In this document: positions 26,655-36,195 of the stretch, one piece after another
Position numbering within the stretch: position 1 is the first letter of the stretch
How the letters are laid out: each line of letters opens with the position of its first letter
Assembly: GCA_035506275.1 (NCBI GenBank)
Contig: DATJPT010000019.1
Coordinates: 1-64,000 of the forward strand
Length of the DNA: 64,000 nt
Origin: Bacteroidota bacterium
GTDB lineage: Bacteria; Bacteroidota; Ignavibacteria; UBA10030; UBA8401
Direction: 5' to 3'
Made by a program: the position numbers and the translations under genes
The notes under the pieces: model-generated
Databases searched by the model: none
Told to the model about the DNA's origin: nothing
The model's input: only the letters and a program-made list of their open reading frames with translations

Positions 26655-27608
26655 TCACCAGTTGCCAAGCGGGCCGCCGTACGCTCCCTGATCGTTCCGC
26701 GTTCCGTTCATGTCGTTGAATTGCGGCAGCGGATCGCCGGCGTTGATGCAGGGGGATGTCGTCGAGAGATGGAGATCCGTTTCCGAGACGAATTGTGGGT
26801 TGTTCCCGTTGAATTGCTCAAAATTATAGGCGATCGTGTAATGGGTTGAATCGGTCTGCAAGAGTGCTATTCCCGAGTCGCCGACCCTCCCCGTGTTAGA
26901 GTTGAAAATATTGTTCTCGACATCGTCCAAAACAGGAGACATCAGCACGAGTGCGGTTCCGTAGTTGTCCGTCGAGTTTTCGTAAAAGGTGTTATTGACG
27001 ATCGTGTTGGATGAGGAGGCAGAAAAGACCGCTCCCCCAAATACCGCTCCATGGTTGCTCAGAAAGATGCTGTTCGTCACGCTGGACCGGGAGTTGACGA
27101 GGGAAAGCGCACCGCCGTTCGTCGATCTATTATTTCTGAAGATCGAATTCGTGACGATCACGTCGGCGTTTGAAATGTCGATGGCCCCGTTCCGCTCAGA
27201 GTCGGCAGGGGCCGTGACGTCGACTTTCTCCATGACGACGAAACTCAGGGTCGAAGTGAAAAACGACCGGGTTATTTGTATCCCTTTCCACGATGTGTTC
27301 AGCGGTGTAAGAAGGACCGGCTGTGAGACGGTTCCCTGGCACAACAGTTTACCGTACACGATGATGCCGGTCGTGTCCTCGAAATAGATCTGTGTTCCGG
27401 CGTCGATGATCAAGGTGCTGGATGAATCGACGATCAGGCTGCTTTGCACCAGATACGGCGAGCTGGCCGGCGACAGCATGGTGCTCACGTATCCGCCGAT
27501 TTTAGTGTATTGAGCCGCCGGCTCTCCGACCGGCGAAGTGTTAGTTGTGCAGCCGAATATTGCGGCAGAGATCATCAGGCAGATAATTTGCCGAGCTCGA
27601 GATTCCAT
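26655..27608 (-). CDS. Right-handed beta-helix lipoprotein
   Basis: A 317-residue lipoprotein with lipobox AAIFGC (Cys20). The body is a series of parallel beta-helix coils (NSIFRNNRSTNGGAL, NNTFYENSTDNYG and similar Asn-rich turns), as in pectate-lyase-like or surface proteins. No catalytic residues can be assigned. The C-terminus (NAGDPLPQFNDMNGTRNDQGAYGG) is a common ending of Bacteroidota/Ignavibacteria beta-helix proteins. It is probably exposed at the outer membrane. Confidence 0.8.
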   Translation of the reverse strand: MESRARQIICLMISAAIFGCTTNTSPVGEPAAQYTKIGGYVSTMLSPASSPYLVQSSLIVDSSSTLIIDAGTQIYFEDTTGIIVYGKLLCQGTVSQPVLLTPLNTSWKGIQITRSFFTSTLSFVVMEKVDVTAPADSERNGAIDISNADVIVTNSIFRNNRSTNGGALSLVNSRSSVTNSIFLSNHGAVFGGAVFSASSSNTIVNNTFYENSTDNYGTALVLMSPVLDDVENNIFNSNTGRVGDSGIALLQTDSTHYTIAYNFEQFNGNNPQFVSETDLHLSTTSPCINAGDPLPQFNDMNGTRNDQGAYGGPLGNW

Positions 27609-27628
27609 TGATTTCTCCCCCTTTACCG

Positions 27629-28102
27629 CTAACGGCGGGCCTTCCCTGTGATAGTATTGATCATGATCTTGTAGACTTTTGTCTTTTCAATGTCGGCGCT
27701 GATCTTTGCAGCTCCTTCGGCATAGAACGCCTTCGAATATTTTTTGACCAGGCCCTCGAGGGCCGACTGCTTCTCGTTCCCCGTCACGTCCTCTGCTCTT
27801 CCCGATACGATTACGCTCTCGTACTTCATGGCAAACTGATCGCGCAGCACCTCGGTCTCTCCGACAACGCAGAATGATACGGCGTTGTTCCGGAGGAGCA
27901 GTTCAATTTTTCTCCCTTCGGGGGCGCAATGAAAATAGATGGCATTGTTCATCAGGCAGAAATTGAGGGGGATGCCGTATGGCTCCCCGTTCGGCGAAGC
28001 CATGGAGAGGACGCCGTACTCTGCGTTTTCCAGAACGTCCTTAGCTTCTTCACTCTGTATTGCCCGGTCGCTCCGGCGCATCGTGTTCCCAGCCGTCGTC
28101 AT
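27629..28102 (-). CDS. Pyridoxamine 5'-phosphate oxidase-like (flavin-binding) protein
   Basis: A 157-residue split-barrel protein of the PNPOx/NimA-like group. Motifs are YGVLSMASPNGEPYGIPLNF and IYFHCAPEGRKIELL. AGAAGGGA upstream supports the ATG at 28102; an internal ATG (28081, MRRSDRAI) also fits family starts. Members bind FMN or F420 and reduce nitro compounds or quinones. Its substrate is unknown. Confidence 0.85.
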   Translation of the reverse strand: MTTAGNTMRRSDRAIQSEEAKDVLENAEYGVLSMASPNGEPYGIPLNFCLMNNAIYFHCAPEGRKIELLLRNNAVSFCVVGETEVLRDQFAMKYESVIVSGRAEDVTGNEKQSALEGLVKKYSKAFYAEGAAKISADIEKTKVYKIMINTITGKARR

Positions 28103-28262
28103 TTATTCCCTTCTATTGCAATGCATCGGTCTAGTGACACTATCATTGCCTCGCGGGGGAAAGGGTTGGACGAATTTTCATCGCAAGCCGCCCCGTCGCG
28201 CCCCTTGTGTTCGTAGGTACAGATTTATTGATTGAGAATCAAGAAAGATTCTCACTGCGGCA

Positions 28263-29336
28263 ATGCGATCTGATTATCGCAACGAATCTTATTATATTGA
28301 GGCGTCAAGGAATTTCATTTCACAATTGTTCTTGCGCCAAGCATTGATCACAATCAGCACTGTTATTCCGACCTGCGACCGGCGCGAAAGCCTGCATCGA
28401 ATCTTGAGATCACTGGCTCAGCAAAGCGTGCTGCCGGATGAGGTCATTGTCGTGGACGGGAGTACCGGTCGTGAAGAGCATGATCCGGCAGAGAGTTTTC
28501 CCCGATTGAACATTATCTATGTGCGAACCGGCGCCGCGGTTTGCGTCCAGCGGAATATCGGCATCCGGAGATCGGCGGGTTCTCACATTTTTCTCTGCGA
28601 CGACGATCTCGAGCTTCCAAAAGACTATGTCGCCAGGATCAAAGAATTCCTTCTCCAAAACCCAAAAGCGAATATTGCCACCGGGTTGGTGTATGAGAAG
28701 AATGAAAAGGGAGATTGGGCATACGAATATCCGGCCGCGTCGGCAGGGGAATTATTCTGGAAATTCATTTTCCAGCAGAGTGTTTGGTATGACATCGACA
28801 AAACTGAAACCGGGTATTTCGGCGGATGGATTCTGCTTCTTATGTCCCATTTTTACGCAACGAGGGGAAATTCGTACACGCTGGCAGGGTGGCCGCTTGT
28901 CACACAATTCACTAAGCCGGTTTTTACGACGGCGTTCTATGGGTTGGGGGCGAGTGTCGTCAAAAAGGAATGGCTGGTTGCGAGCCCCTATGATGAACTC
29001 CTCGATGCGAACGGCATCGGCGATAATTACGGAGTCGCGCTTCATTTCCCCGAGTTGCCGGCGATCCATGTGTTAACGGAGCTCCCTGTCTATCATCACA
29101 AAGAGGAAGCGAACCGCTTGTCGGGCGCGGAATCGTACTACAGAAGAGGGCTGGCGCTCCAGTATTTCATGCATGGAAGCACGAGGTTCACCGGTGCGAA
29201 CAGAATGCTTTTTGTTTGGTCCCTTCTGGGGAATTGGGCCGCATTTCTGGCGAAAAGAAATTGGGAATATCTACGCGCTGCAAACAGACTTTTCAAAGCG
29301 ATAGTGCTTCGAAATAATCCTTACCTAAGGCGATGA
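28263..29336 (+). CDS. Glycosyltransferase family 2
   Basis: A 357-residue GT2 enzyme. The GT-A core starts about 30 residues in with STVIPTCDRRESL and VIVVDGSTG, then the metal-binding FLCDDDLELP. The C-terminal part has hydrophobic stretches that may associate with the inner membrane. Its stop overlaps the next gene (ATGA). The extra N-terminal 30 residues are untypical, so the true start may be further in. The acceptor is unknown. Confidence 0.8.
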   Translation: MRSDYRNESYYIEASRNFISQLFLRQALITISTVIPTCDRRESLHRILRSLAQQSVLPDEVIVVDGSTGREEHDPAESFPRLNIIYVRTGAAVCVQRNIGIRRSAGSHIFLCDDDLELPKDYVARIKEFLLQNPKANIATGLVYEKNEKGDWAYEYPAASAGELFWKFIFQQSVWYDIDKTETGYFGGWILLLMSHFYATRGNSYTLAGWPLVTQFTKPVFTTAFYGLGASVVKKEWLVASPYDELLDANGIGDNYGVALHFPELPAIHVLTELPVYHHKEEANRLSGAESYYRRGLALQYFMHGSTRFTGANRMLFVWSLLGNWAAFLAKRNWEYLRAANRLFKAIVLRNNPYLRR

Positions 29337-30109
29337 ATATGAAGATTCGTTTTCACATCTCAGCTTTTTACATCCTCCTTGTTTCCTCGGTCTGTTTCGG
29401 ACAGACTCGTCAGGGAACGACGGTCTTTGCGTACTGCACCCGCGACTTCATCGTCATCGGCGCTGACAGCAAGTTCACGTCATTCGATAACAAGGAGAGG
29501 CTCAACGGCGTCGGTTACGGGTGCAAGATCTTTCGCGGCAATGACAGCGTCTATTTTGCGATTTCCGGCAACGCCATCCCCTTCAGCGACGGAGAGAATC
29601 AGATCGAAAGAATTGCCCGGCGAGCGTGCGGCAGGGGACATACTCTTGCCGCTATCGCATCGTCCTTCAAAGCGGATGCAATTGCTTCTCTTGAGCCGTA
29701 CACCGGCGTCGTGGAAAGACTTATTGCGGAGGGGATAAAAGGAAACTATGTTTCGGTTGCGTTCTTCGGTTTCGAGAATGGCGTTGCGAGTTCCCACCTG
29801 CTCGAATTCCACGATATCAACATCCTGAAACGTCAGGATACTTCGCTGATCGGGGAAAGGGAGTTGAAAGCAACGCTCCTGCCGATGAAGGTCGAGCTGG
29901 GGAATACGTTCGAGATCGATCAGTTCCTCTCGACGCATCATTCATATTTCGGACACTCCAGGGATTCCATCACTGTCGCCATCAATAATCTGATCGGGCT
30001 CGAAATTCTTGCCCATCCGGCCGCGGTTGGAGGTGGCATTTCCATTCTGTGCGTTCGTCTTCGGTCGTTTGAATGGTGGCAGGGGGGATGTGAATGCAAA
30101 GACTTTTGA
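29333..30109 (+). CDS. Secreted Ntn-hydrolase/proteasome-beta-like protein
   Basis: A 258-residue product with a Sec signal (FYILLVSSVCFG). The mature N-terminus QTRQGTTVFAYC, then DFIVIGADSKFT and CKIFRGNDSVYFAISGNA, follow the order of proteasome beta subunits (TTxxG, GVVLAADxR, KIxxI, AxAG). A C-terminal VGGGISILCVRL also fits. If so, Thr29/30 would be the nucleophile after trimming. The family assignment is inference from pattern; a partner or an assembly is unknown. It overlaps the glycosyltransferase gene by 4 bp. Confidence 0.6.
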   Translation: MNMKIRFHISAFYILLVSSVCFGQTRQGTTVFAYCTRDFIVIGADSKFTSFDNKERLNGVGYGCKIFRGNDSVYFAISGNAIPFSDGENQIERIARRACGRGHTLAAIASSFKADAIASLEPYTGVVERLIAEGIKGNYVSVAFFGFENGVASSHLLEFHDINILKRQDTSLIGERELKATLLPMKVELGNTFEIDQFLSTHHSYFGHSRDSITVAINNLIGLEILAHPAAVGGGISILCVRLRSFEWWQGGCECKDF

Positions 30110-30127
30110 CGATCCCATCAAATAAAT

Positions 30128-30155
30128 ACCCCCGGGCATTTGACCGCCCGGGGGT
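30128..30155 (-). terminator. Hairpin terminator between convergent genes
   Basis: A perfect 10-bp stem (ACCCCCGGGC/GCCCGGGGGT) with an 8-nt loop. The minus-strand side is followed by ATTTATTTG, so it mainly serves the GH5 gene. Confidence 0.75.
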
Positions 30156-30180
30156 CACTGCATAATAATTCTTTGACCGC

Positions 30181-31719
30181 CTACCTCAACAGAAGCATTT
30201 TTTTCGTTTCCACTAACGTTCCCGCCTGAAGCCTGTAGAAGTACATCCCCGAAGCCAAACCGCTTGCGTCGAAGGTCATGTCGTATGTGCCGGCCTCTTC
30301 GTCGCCGTTCACTAATTCCGCGACTCTTTGCCCGAGCGTATTGAACACCTGGAGAGTCACTCGCGACCGGGCGGGGATCGAGTATTCGATCATCGTTGAC
30401 GGATTGAACGGGTTAGGGTAGTTGTCCGAGAGATTAAACCGAACTGCGGTCGCCCTGCCCGGATTCACGAGCGTGACGGCCGGCTTGAAGGTGATCGGAT
30501 ACGATTGCAGTTCCGTCGAGTCGCTCCGGGTAACGCTGAGCCGGTAATAATAGCTGACGCCGCCGGACGTGGTCGAGTCGGTAAAAAGGGAAATGCCGGG
30601 GGGGAGCATCGCGATGCGGATGAAGCCGCTATTTCCGGACCGCCGCTCGACAACAATGCTATCGCTCTCCGCGTTTCGGTTGGTCCAGGTAAGGTGTATG
30701 GATTGCCCCGCTCCCTGGCTGATCTTCAGCCCATTCGGCGACTGCGGGGAGACATGGATGAGAATATCTTTGACCTCGTTGAAGACTTCGGTATATCGGT
30801 CATAAACGGGGAAATCTCCGCCGTCATCCCAGGCGAATGCGGCGACGTTATGGTTCAGCGCCTGGTCCACGACCGTGCCGTAGGCGAGCATACGCGAATT
30901 ATAGTCTGCGGTGTCGATGTAGCCGAACTCACCGAGCACGACGGGGATGTTGTTTCTGACCGACCATGTTGTGACCTGATCGAATTTCGCCTTTGTGGCG
31001 AGGAGGTCTGAGAAGCTGCCGTAGGTCCCCGTGCCGATGAGGCCGAACGGGTACGGGTCGTAAGAGTGATAGTAGCCGATCAGATACTTGTCGCTGGAAT
31101 CGGGAATGGCGGCGATTACCAACTGGTCGGAATTGGACCACATGTAGCCGGAAAAGGAGACGATGCGCGTCGGGTTGGAGCGGCGGATGATCTTCAGCAC
31201 CATGGCATTCAGCGAGTCGACGTTCTTTTGCGACATGGGGTATGGTTCGTTGATGATCTCAAAGATGAGGCTGTCCGATCTGTCCGCAAAGCGTGCCGCG
31301 ATCTGGCTCCAGATGCTGTCGAAGCGGGCGATATGAGCCGCAGTAAAGGATGTTTTCAGCCAGGTCTCATGGTGGGCGTTGATGATGATGAAGAGCCCGC
31401 GCTTTAATCCCCAGTCGACGACCTGCTCTACACGCGCCATCCACGCACTGTCAACGGCGTAGGGGGCTGTCGTGTCCGTATGTGCGTCCCACGTGATGGG
31501 GATCCGGACGGCGGTAAATCCAGCCCCTTTGTAATCGTCGAACGCCCGCTCTTGGACCGGCGGATTCCCCCATGCTCCTTCCGTCGGCGGCTCCATCGTG
31601 TTGCCGATGTTGATGCCGCGCATCATCCCCTTGAGTGCTTGTTGCGGAGAGAGCTGAGCGCTTGCGGTCCATGCGGCGGAGAGAAGCGCGAACGTCAGAA
31701 CCACAAATTTAGTTTTCAT
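30181..31719 (-). CDS. GH5-family glycosidase with T9SS sorting domain
   Basis: A 512-residue secreted cellulase-like enzyme. A signal peptide (ALLSAAWTASAQ) precedes a GH5 TIM barrel with GINIGN, the acid/base Glu158 in FEIINEPY and the nucleophile Glu264 in VVLGEFGY. A fibronectin-III-like linker and a T9SS tail with NYPNPFNPST and LGQRVAELV follow. It probably hydrolyses beta-1,4-glucan or mannan outside the cell. The T9SS cassette matches those at 1 kb, 40 kb and 62 kb. Confidence 0.93.
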   Translation of the reverse strand: MKTKFVVLTFALLSAAWTASAQLSPQQALKGMMRGINIGNTMEPPTEGAWGNPPVQERAFDDYKGAGFTAVRIPITWDAHTDTTAPYAVDSAWMARVEQVVDWGLKRGLFIIINAHHETWLKTSFTAAHIARFDSIWSQIAARFADRSDSLIFEIINEPYPMSQKNVDSLNAMVLKIIRRSNPTRIVSFSGYMWSNSDQLVIAAIPDSSDKYLIGYYHSYDPYPFGLIGTGTYGSFSDLLATKAKFDQVTTWSVRNNIPVVLGEFGYIDTADYNSRMLAYGTVVDQALNHNVAAFAWDDGGDFPVYDRYTEVFNEVKDILIHVSPQSPNGLKISQGAGQSIHLTWTNRNAESDSIVVERRSGNSGFIRIAMLPPGISLFTDSTTSGGVSYYYRLSVTRSDSTELQSYPITFKPAVTLVNPGRATAVRFNLSDNYPNPFNPSTMIEYSIPARSRVTLQVFNTLGQRVAELVNGDEEAGTYDMTFDASGLASGMYFYRLQAGTLVETKKMLLLR

Positions 31720-31960
31720 TTATACCTCATTCGATGATCTAACAGAATCTCCTCGGATCTCATGCGGCGGTCAATTTGCTGGTATACAAAGCTAAGGATA
31801 ACGAATCCAAATGGCAACCGCCGCCTCAGATCTTCAAGGCTGGCTCGTGCTTGGCGGTGATAAGGAACTCATTGGAGTTTACAGAGTTATCTGATTGGGA
31901 GAGAAACGAGGAGCGTCGTGCGTTCCGATAGTGACGAAGAGATTGAACTGATCCCCTGAA

Positions 31961-31996
31961 ATAAAAAAGGGCGCGATGGATTTCTCCATGCGCCCT
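31961..31996 (-). terminator. Terminator of the DEAD-box helicase gene
   Basis: Read on the minus strand, AGGGCGC and ATGGA pair with TCCAT and GCGCCCT around a 4-nt loop with one bulge, followed by TTTTTTA. It lies 18 bp downstream of the helicase stop. Confidence 0.85.
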
Positions 31997-32013
31997 GACG
32001 GATCGCCACCCCG

Positions 32014-33570
32014 TCACGCCTTTTTGCGAAGGAACAGCTTCTTCAATTTCTTTCGAAATTTTCCGCTCTCCTCCGTAGAGGCCACCAACTTTCTCCAGTC
32101 TCTTTCTTCGGAAAGTGTTTGGGAGGGTTTCGGATGACGGGGTACGGCGGTCGCGTGTGTTCTTTCATGCCGGCGATTCTCCGGGACGGATCCGTCCTTT
32201 GGCTGATCGGAGCTGTTGTTCCGGTGATGGTCGCGTTGCTGCGAATGCCCCCACTTACCGCTCCGTTCTCCGCGAGGCCTTCCTGCAGGATGACCGCTTC
32301 CCCGTTCTTCGCGGGATGGTCTCCCGGAGCGATCGTTCGGATAACGATTCCGGCGGTCGTCGTGCCGTCCGTCCGTCCGTTCTTTTTGTCCGTGGCCGTC
32401 ATGACCATGAGCGGCGCGTTCCTCGGTCGCCGGCTTTGCCGAATAGTCGAATCCCGGATAGCGGTGCAAGTTGGCCTTGTCTCCGACATACCGCTCGATG
32501 CTCTTCAGGAATTTTTGTTCCCCATTCGAAACAAAAGTGATCGCATCGCCGGTAGAGGAGGCGCGGCCGGTTCGTCCTATGCGATGGATATAATCCTCTG
32601 CGAACGTGGGAGTGTCAAAATTCACCACATGGGAGATCCCGTCCACATCAATTCCGCGCGCCGCGATATCCGTCGCCACCATCACCTTGAAGTGTCCCTG
32701 TTTGAACCCCGCAAGGGCACGCTGGCGCTGGGCCTGAGTGCGGTTGGAGTGGATCGCCACGGCATTGACCCCGGCCCGCTCGAGTTTCCTCTGGATCTTA
32801 TCGGCGCCGTGCTTTGTCCGTGAGAAGATAAGGACGCTGTCCAGCTCCTGAGTCTGGAGGATATGAAGGAGAAGGTCGATCTTCGCTTCCTGTGGAATAG
32901 AATAAAACACCTGCTTCACAGCCTCGACCGGCTTCCGCAGCTCGCCGATCTCGATCAGCTCCGGATTGGATTGGATCGATGCGACCAGCTTCCTCACCTC
33001 TGCGGACATGGTGGCGGAAAAGAGCAGGGTCTGACGCTTCACCGGGAGGCGTGCAATGATCTTTCGGATGTCCTTGATGAACCCCATGTCGAACATCCGG
33101 TCGGCTTCGTCGAGGACCAAGATCTCGACATGCGACAGGTCAATCGTTCCCCGGTTGAGATGGTCGAGCAGCCGTCCCGGGGTCGCAACGACAATGTCAA
33201 TCCCGCGCGCGAGCCGTTTGATCTGGTTCTCCATGTTTACGCCGCCGAAAATGGCAAGGCTCTGGAAAGGAGCAAACCGTCCGTAACCGACGACAGATTC
33301 CTCGACCTGCTGTGCAAGTTCGCGTGTCGGGGTCACGATCAGCCCGCGGGTCTGATGCCCTTTGTGGTGGGAATGTGTCAGAAAATGGTTGAGCATTGGC
33401 AGCACGAAGGCCGCCGTTTTGCCCGTTCCCGTTTTTGCGCAGCCGATGATGTCGCGGCCGGCGACCGCCAGCGGAATCGCCCGCTCTTGTATCGCTGTGG
33501 GGGCAGTGTATCCCGTAGCGAGAATACCCTGCACGAGTTGGTCGGCAAGACCAAGTTTAGAAAATGACAT
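32014..33570 (-). CDS. DEAD-box ATP-dependent RNA helicase
   Basis: A 518-residue helicase of the RhlE/CsdA type. It has the Q motif GYTAPTAIQ, Walker A AKTGTGKT, DEAD in VLDEADRMFD, SAT, and helicase C motifs ARGIDVD and HRIGRTGR. The last roughly 140 residues are basic, rich in His, Arg, Gly and Asp, as in RNA-binding tails. It unwinds RNA in ribosome assembly or cold adaptation. It is divergent from a cold-shock protein gene across a 600-bp leader region. Confidence 0.93.
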   Translation of the reverse strand: MSFSKLGLADQLVQGILATGYTAPTAIQERAIPLAVAGRDIIGCAKTGTGKTAAFVLPMLNHFLTHSHHKGHQTRGLIVTPTRELAQQVEESVVGYGRFAPFQSLAIFGGVNMENQIKRLARGIDIVVATPGRLLDHLNRGTIDLSHVEILVLDEADRMFDMGFIKDIRKIIARLPVKRQTLLFSATMSAEVRKLVASIQSNPELIEIGELRKPVEAVKQVFYSIPQEAKIDLLLHILQTQELDSVLIFSRTKHGADKIQRKLERAGVNAVAIHSNRTQAQRQRALAGFKQGHFKVMVATDIAARGIDVDGISHVVNFDTPTFAEDYIHRIGRTGRASSTGDAITFVSNGEQKFLKSIERYVGDKANLHRYPGFDYSAKPATEERAAHGHDGHGQKERTDGRHDDRRNRYPNDRSGRPSREERGSGHPAGRPRGERSGKWGHSQQRDHHRNNSSDQPKDGSVPENRRHERTHATAVPRHPKPSQTLSEERDWRKLVASTEESGKFRKKLKKLFLRKKA

Positions 33571-34172
33571 AATAAATCCTTACAAATAAATGAAGAAACA
33601 CGCTGGAAACAATGGGAACTAGCAGAAGATCTGACGTCCGCCTACTGCGGATGCGCGCTCTGCGCTGCGCGGAGGGTTTACACTGGGGGAACCCCGCTGG
33701 CTTGCGGGGGACCGAAGTTATCCGGGCTGCCTCTAGCTTCGTATCATCGGAGAGCGAGTCTCAAATGTCCGCTTCCCGATGCAATGCTGCACGGATGCGG
33801 TCGGCCGCTACTTGCGGCTGGTAATAATATACGCATATCTATTATGATATCCTAATCAATAATTGATCACTTGGTTGTATTGATTGAAAAGGGTGAAAAT
33901 TCCCCTCCGTCAACTCTTCCCGGCCCCCTTTTATGGAAAAAAAATAACTGCGAGATCACTAGGATATCTCGATTCATTGATGTATATTAACAATACCAAT
34001 AACAGTACACCGCCTGTTTCTCCCGCTGGGAGCTTTAGAGATCTGCTGACGAATCGTTCGAATCCTTCCAAGATTGCGACGCCGAATTAGCGCTTCACAA
34101 GAGATGGAATGTTCGGCGTACACCTTACCCAACGGTCCGTTGGGGTACACGTATATAGAAAGAGTTAGTTCC
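33571..34172. other. 600-bp divergent leader region of two cold-shock genes
   Basis: No gene. The helicase side carries a perfect GC hairpin at 33692-33709 (CCCCGC/GCGGGG) within a GC-rich leader, while the csp side is AT-rich. The length fits long 5' leaders of cold-shock mRNAs. Promoters were not assigned. Confidence 0.5.
34126..34147 (+). promoter_or_regulatory. Leader hairpin upstream of csp
   Basis: TACCC-AACGG pairs with CCGTTGGGGTA with one bulged base, about 25 bp before the csp start. It may be an RNA thermosensor or stability element. Confidence 0.45.
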
Positions 34173-34373
34173 ATGGAAAAAGGAACCGTCAAATGGTTTA
34201 ACGCAACCAAAGGATTCGGATTCATCTCGCGCGGAACGGGCGATGATGTTTTCGTCCATTTCAATGCAATCGTCGGGAACGGATACAAATCGCTGAATGA
34301 AGGCGATAAGGTCCAGTTCGACGTCGAGAAGGGTCCGAAAGGATTCCAGGCCACGAACGTGACCGTTGAATGA
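34173..34373 (+). CDS. csp: Cold-shock protein (CspA family)
   Basis: A 66-residue single-stranded nucleic-acid-binding protein. The start at [10 protein letters not shown] is the universal one; the longer frame is leader. RNP1 KGFGFI and RNP2 VFVHF are intact. It acts as an RNA chaperone. It has a structured leader and a strong terminator. Confidence 0.96.
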   Translation: MEKGTVKWFNATKGFGFISRGTGDDVFVHFNAIVGNGYKSLNEGDKVQFDVEKGPKGFQATNVTVE

Positions 34374-34392
34374 GTCATTGACCGACTCTGAG

Positions 34393-34427
34393 AAAAAAAA
34401 TCCCGCCTTCGTGGCGGGATTTTTTTT
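34393..34427 (+). terminator. Terminator of csp
   Basis: A perfect ATCCCGCC/GGCGGGAT stem, TTCGT loop, flanked by A-run and an eight-T run; it can act in both directions. Confidence 0.93.
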
Positions 34428-34455
34428 GTACCAGATCTACTGAAGCGGGAGTGCC

Positions 34456-35943
34456 TTATCCCGTGGTATAGAGGTCAAGAATACGGCGGAAGTGATATCC
34501 GTAAATGGAGAACGTAATCGCCATGGGGAACATTCGCGGACGGGTGCAGAGGGACCAGAAGAAGAGCTTCCAGAAATGAAATCTCTCTTTGCCGGCGATC
34601 CCCAGGAGGAACGTCGAGGAGAGAAGCGCCCTGATGTCCCGTGGAGAGATCGGCAGCCGGGCAAATTTCGGCGGCGTGTACGAGCGCAAGAAATTTCGCA
34701 CTCTCGTATAATACGGCTTCGGTGCGTAGATGTGCTCGAGCAGATACCGATACCCCTTCAGCAAGGCTTCCCGGTTCATCTGCGGAATGAAGTTCATCGA
34801 GAAGTCGGTATTGTCGCCGCTCATCGTCGTCAAAAGCCTCCCCTCCCTGCGTAACCGGTTGTACAGCCGGGTGCCGACGGGAGCGTTGAGAAGTCCCACC
34901 ATCGCCGTGACGATGCCGCTTTCCTGTACGAAGTCGATCACCTTCTGGAAGATGGAATCCGGATCGCTGTCGAACCCCACGATAAATCCCCCCTGCACCT
35001 GAAATCCGCCTTTCTGGAGTCTCTTCACTGAAGAGATCAGGTCGCGGTTCTTGTTTGGGATCTTCCTGCACTCTTCCAGACTGGCGGGGTGCGGCGATTC
35101 TATTCCGACGAAGACCGTATGAAAACCTGCCTTCGCCATCAGCCGCATCAACTCATCGTCGTCCGAGAGATTGATGGAGACCTCGGTGTTGAAGATGAAA
35201 GGATAATTCTTCCCTTCCATCCATCGGATAACGGCGGGAAGAATTTCGTTCTTCAGCTTGTTTCTGTTCCCGATGAAGTTGTCGTCCACGAAGAAGACCC
35301 CTCCCCTCCACCCTGACCCGTAAAGACCATCCAATTCGGCCACGAGCTGATTCTTCGCCTTCGTCCTTGGAACGCGTCCGTAAAGGACCGTGATATCGCA
35401 AAACTCGCAGTCGTACGGACATCCCCGGGAATACTGAATGTTCATTGAACCGTATCGCCGCGTGTTGAGCAGATGCCACAGGGGGGCAGGTGTCGTCGTT
35501 ACGTCGGCCCAGCGATCCGTTCGGTACTCGTGCCGCGGCGACCCGAGGGCAAGATCCTCAAGGAATTCGGGGAGCGTGATCTCCGCTTCGTTCAGGACGA
35601 GATGATCCACGTCGCCAAACTCGGATGCCCGGGCAGTGAAGAGGGGACCGCCGGCTACAACTTTTTTCTTGAGCGTCTTGCAGCGTACGATGACTTCCTT
35701 GACCGAATTTGCCTGGATCGACATTCCTCCAAGAAAGACATAGTCCGCCCACAGGAGATCGGTATCCCGCAGTTCGCCCGTGTTCATATCCACGAGCCGT
35801 TTGGTCCATGCGGATGGAAGCATAGCTGCGACGGTAAGAAGTCCGAGCGGAGGGTACGCGGCTTTTTTTGAGACGAACTTCAGGGCATGCCGGAATCCCC
35901 AGAAGGTGTCAGGAAAATATGGGTTGACAAGGAGGATATTCAT
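34456..35943 (-). CDS. B12-binding radical SAM protein with DUF4070-like C-terminus
   Basis: 495 residues. The start was set at MNILLVNPYFPDTFW, the family's usual beginning; the 42-residue upstream extension is unlikely. An N-terminal cobalamin-binding fold is followed by radical SAM motif CPYDCEFC and a C-terminal region resembling DUF4070. Relatives include hopanoid C-2 methylase HpnP and other methylases or ring-forming enzymes. The substrate is uncertain; lipid or secondary-metabolite methylation is an inference. The gene upstream on the same strand encodes the uncharacterised 606-residue protein. Confidence 0.87.
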   Translation of the reverse strand: MNILLVNPYFPDTFWGFRHALKFVSKKAAYPPLGLLTVAAMLPSAWTKRLVDMNTGELRDTDLLWADYVFLGGMSIQANSVKEVIVRCKTLKKKVVAGGPLFTARASEFGDVDHLVLNEAEITLPEFLEDLALGSPRHEYRTDRWADVTTTPAPLWHLLNTRRYGSMNIQYSRGCPYDCEFCDITVLYGRVPRTKAKNQLVAELDGLYGSGWRGGVFFVDDNFIGNRNKLKNEILPAVIRWMEGKNYPFIFNTEVSINLSDDDELMRLMAKAGFHTVFVGIESPHPASLEECRKIPNKNRDLISSVKRLQKGGFQVQGGFIVGFDSDPDSIFQKVIDFVQESGIVTAMVGLLNAPVGTRLYNRLRREGRLLTTMSGDNTDFSMNFIPQMNREALLKGYRYLLEHIYAPKPYYTRVRNFLRSYTPPKFARLPISPRDIRALLSSTFLLGIAGKERFHFWKLFFWSLCTRPRMFPMAITFSIYGYHFRRILDLYTTG

Positions 35944-36195
35944 AAAGGCGCTCGCGTGCTGAGGAGTTATGCGCCGGGGATTCTTCTCGGGGGCGGCTCG
36001 CGTCCGATATATTTGACCCAGGGCGCGACGGCAAGGGGAATTCGGGGAGCGTGAAGAAAAGGTATGCAATCAACGGATAAAAGTAAAGACCCGGTCCGGT
36101 ACAACCAACGCTTGGGTGTCTGATGTCAGGCGACGCTTTTTTATCACAAGCAAGCCGATGCTCAAAGGACGTCCGACGATCGGCTCATGCTCAAT

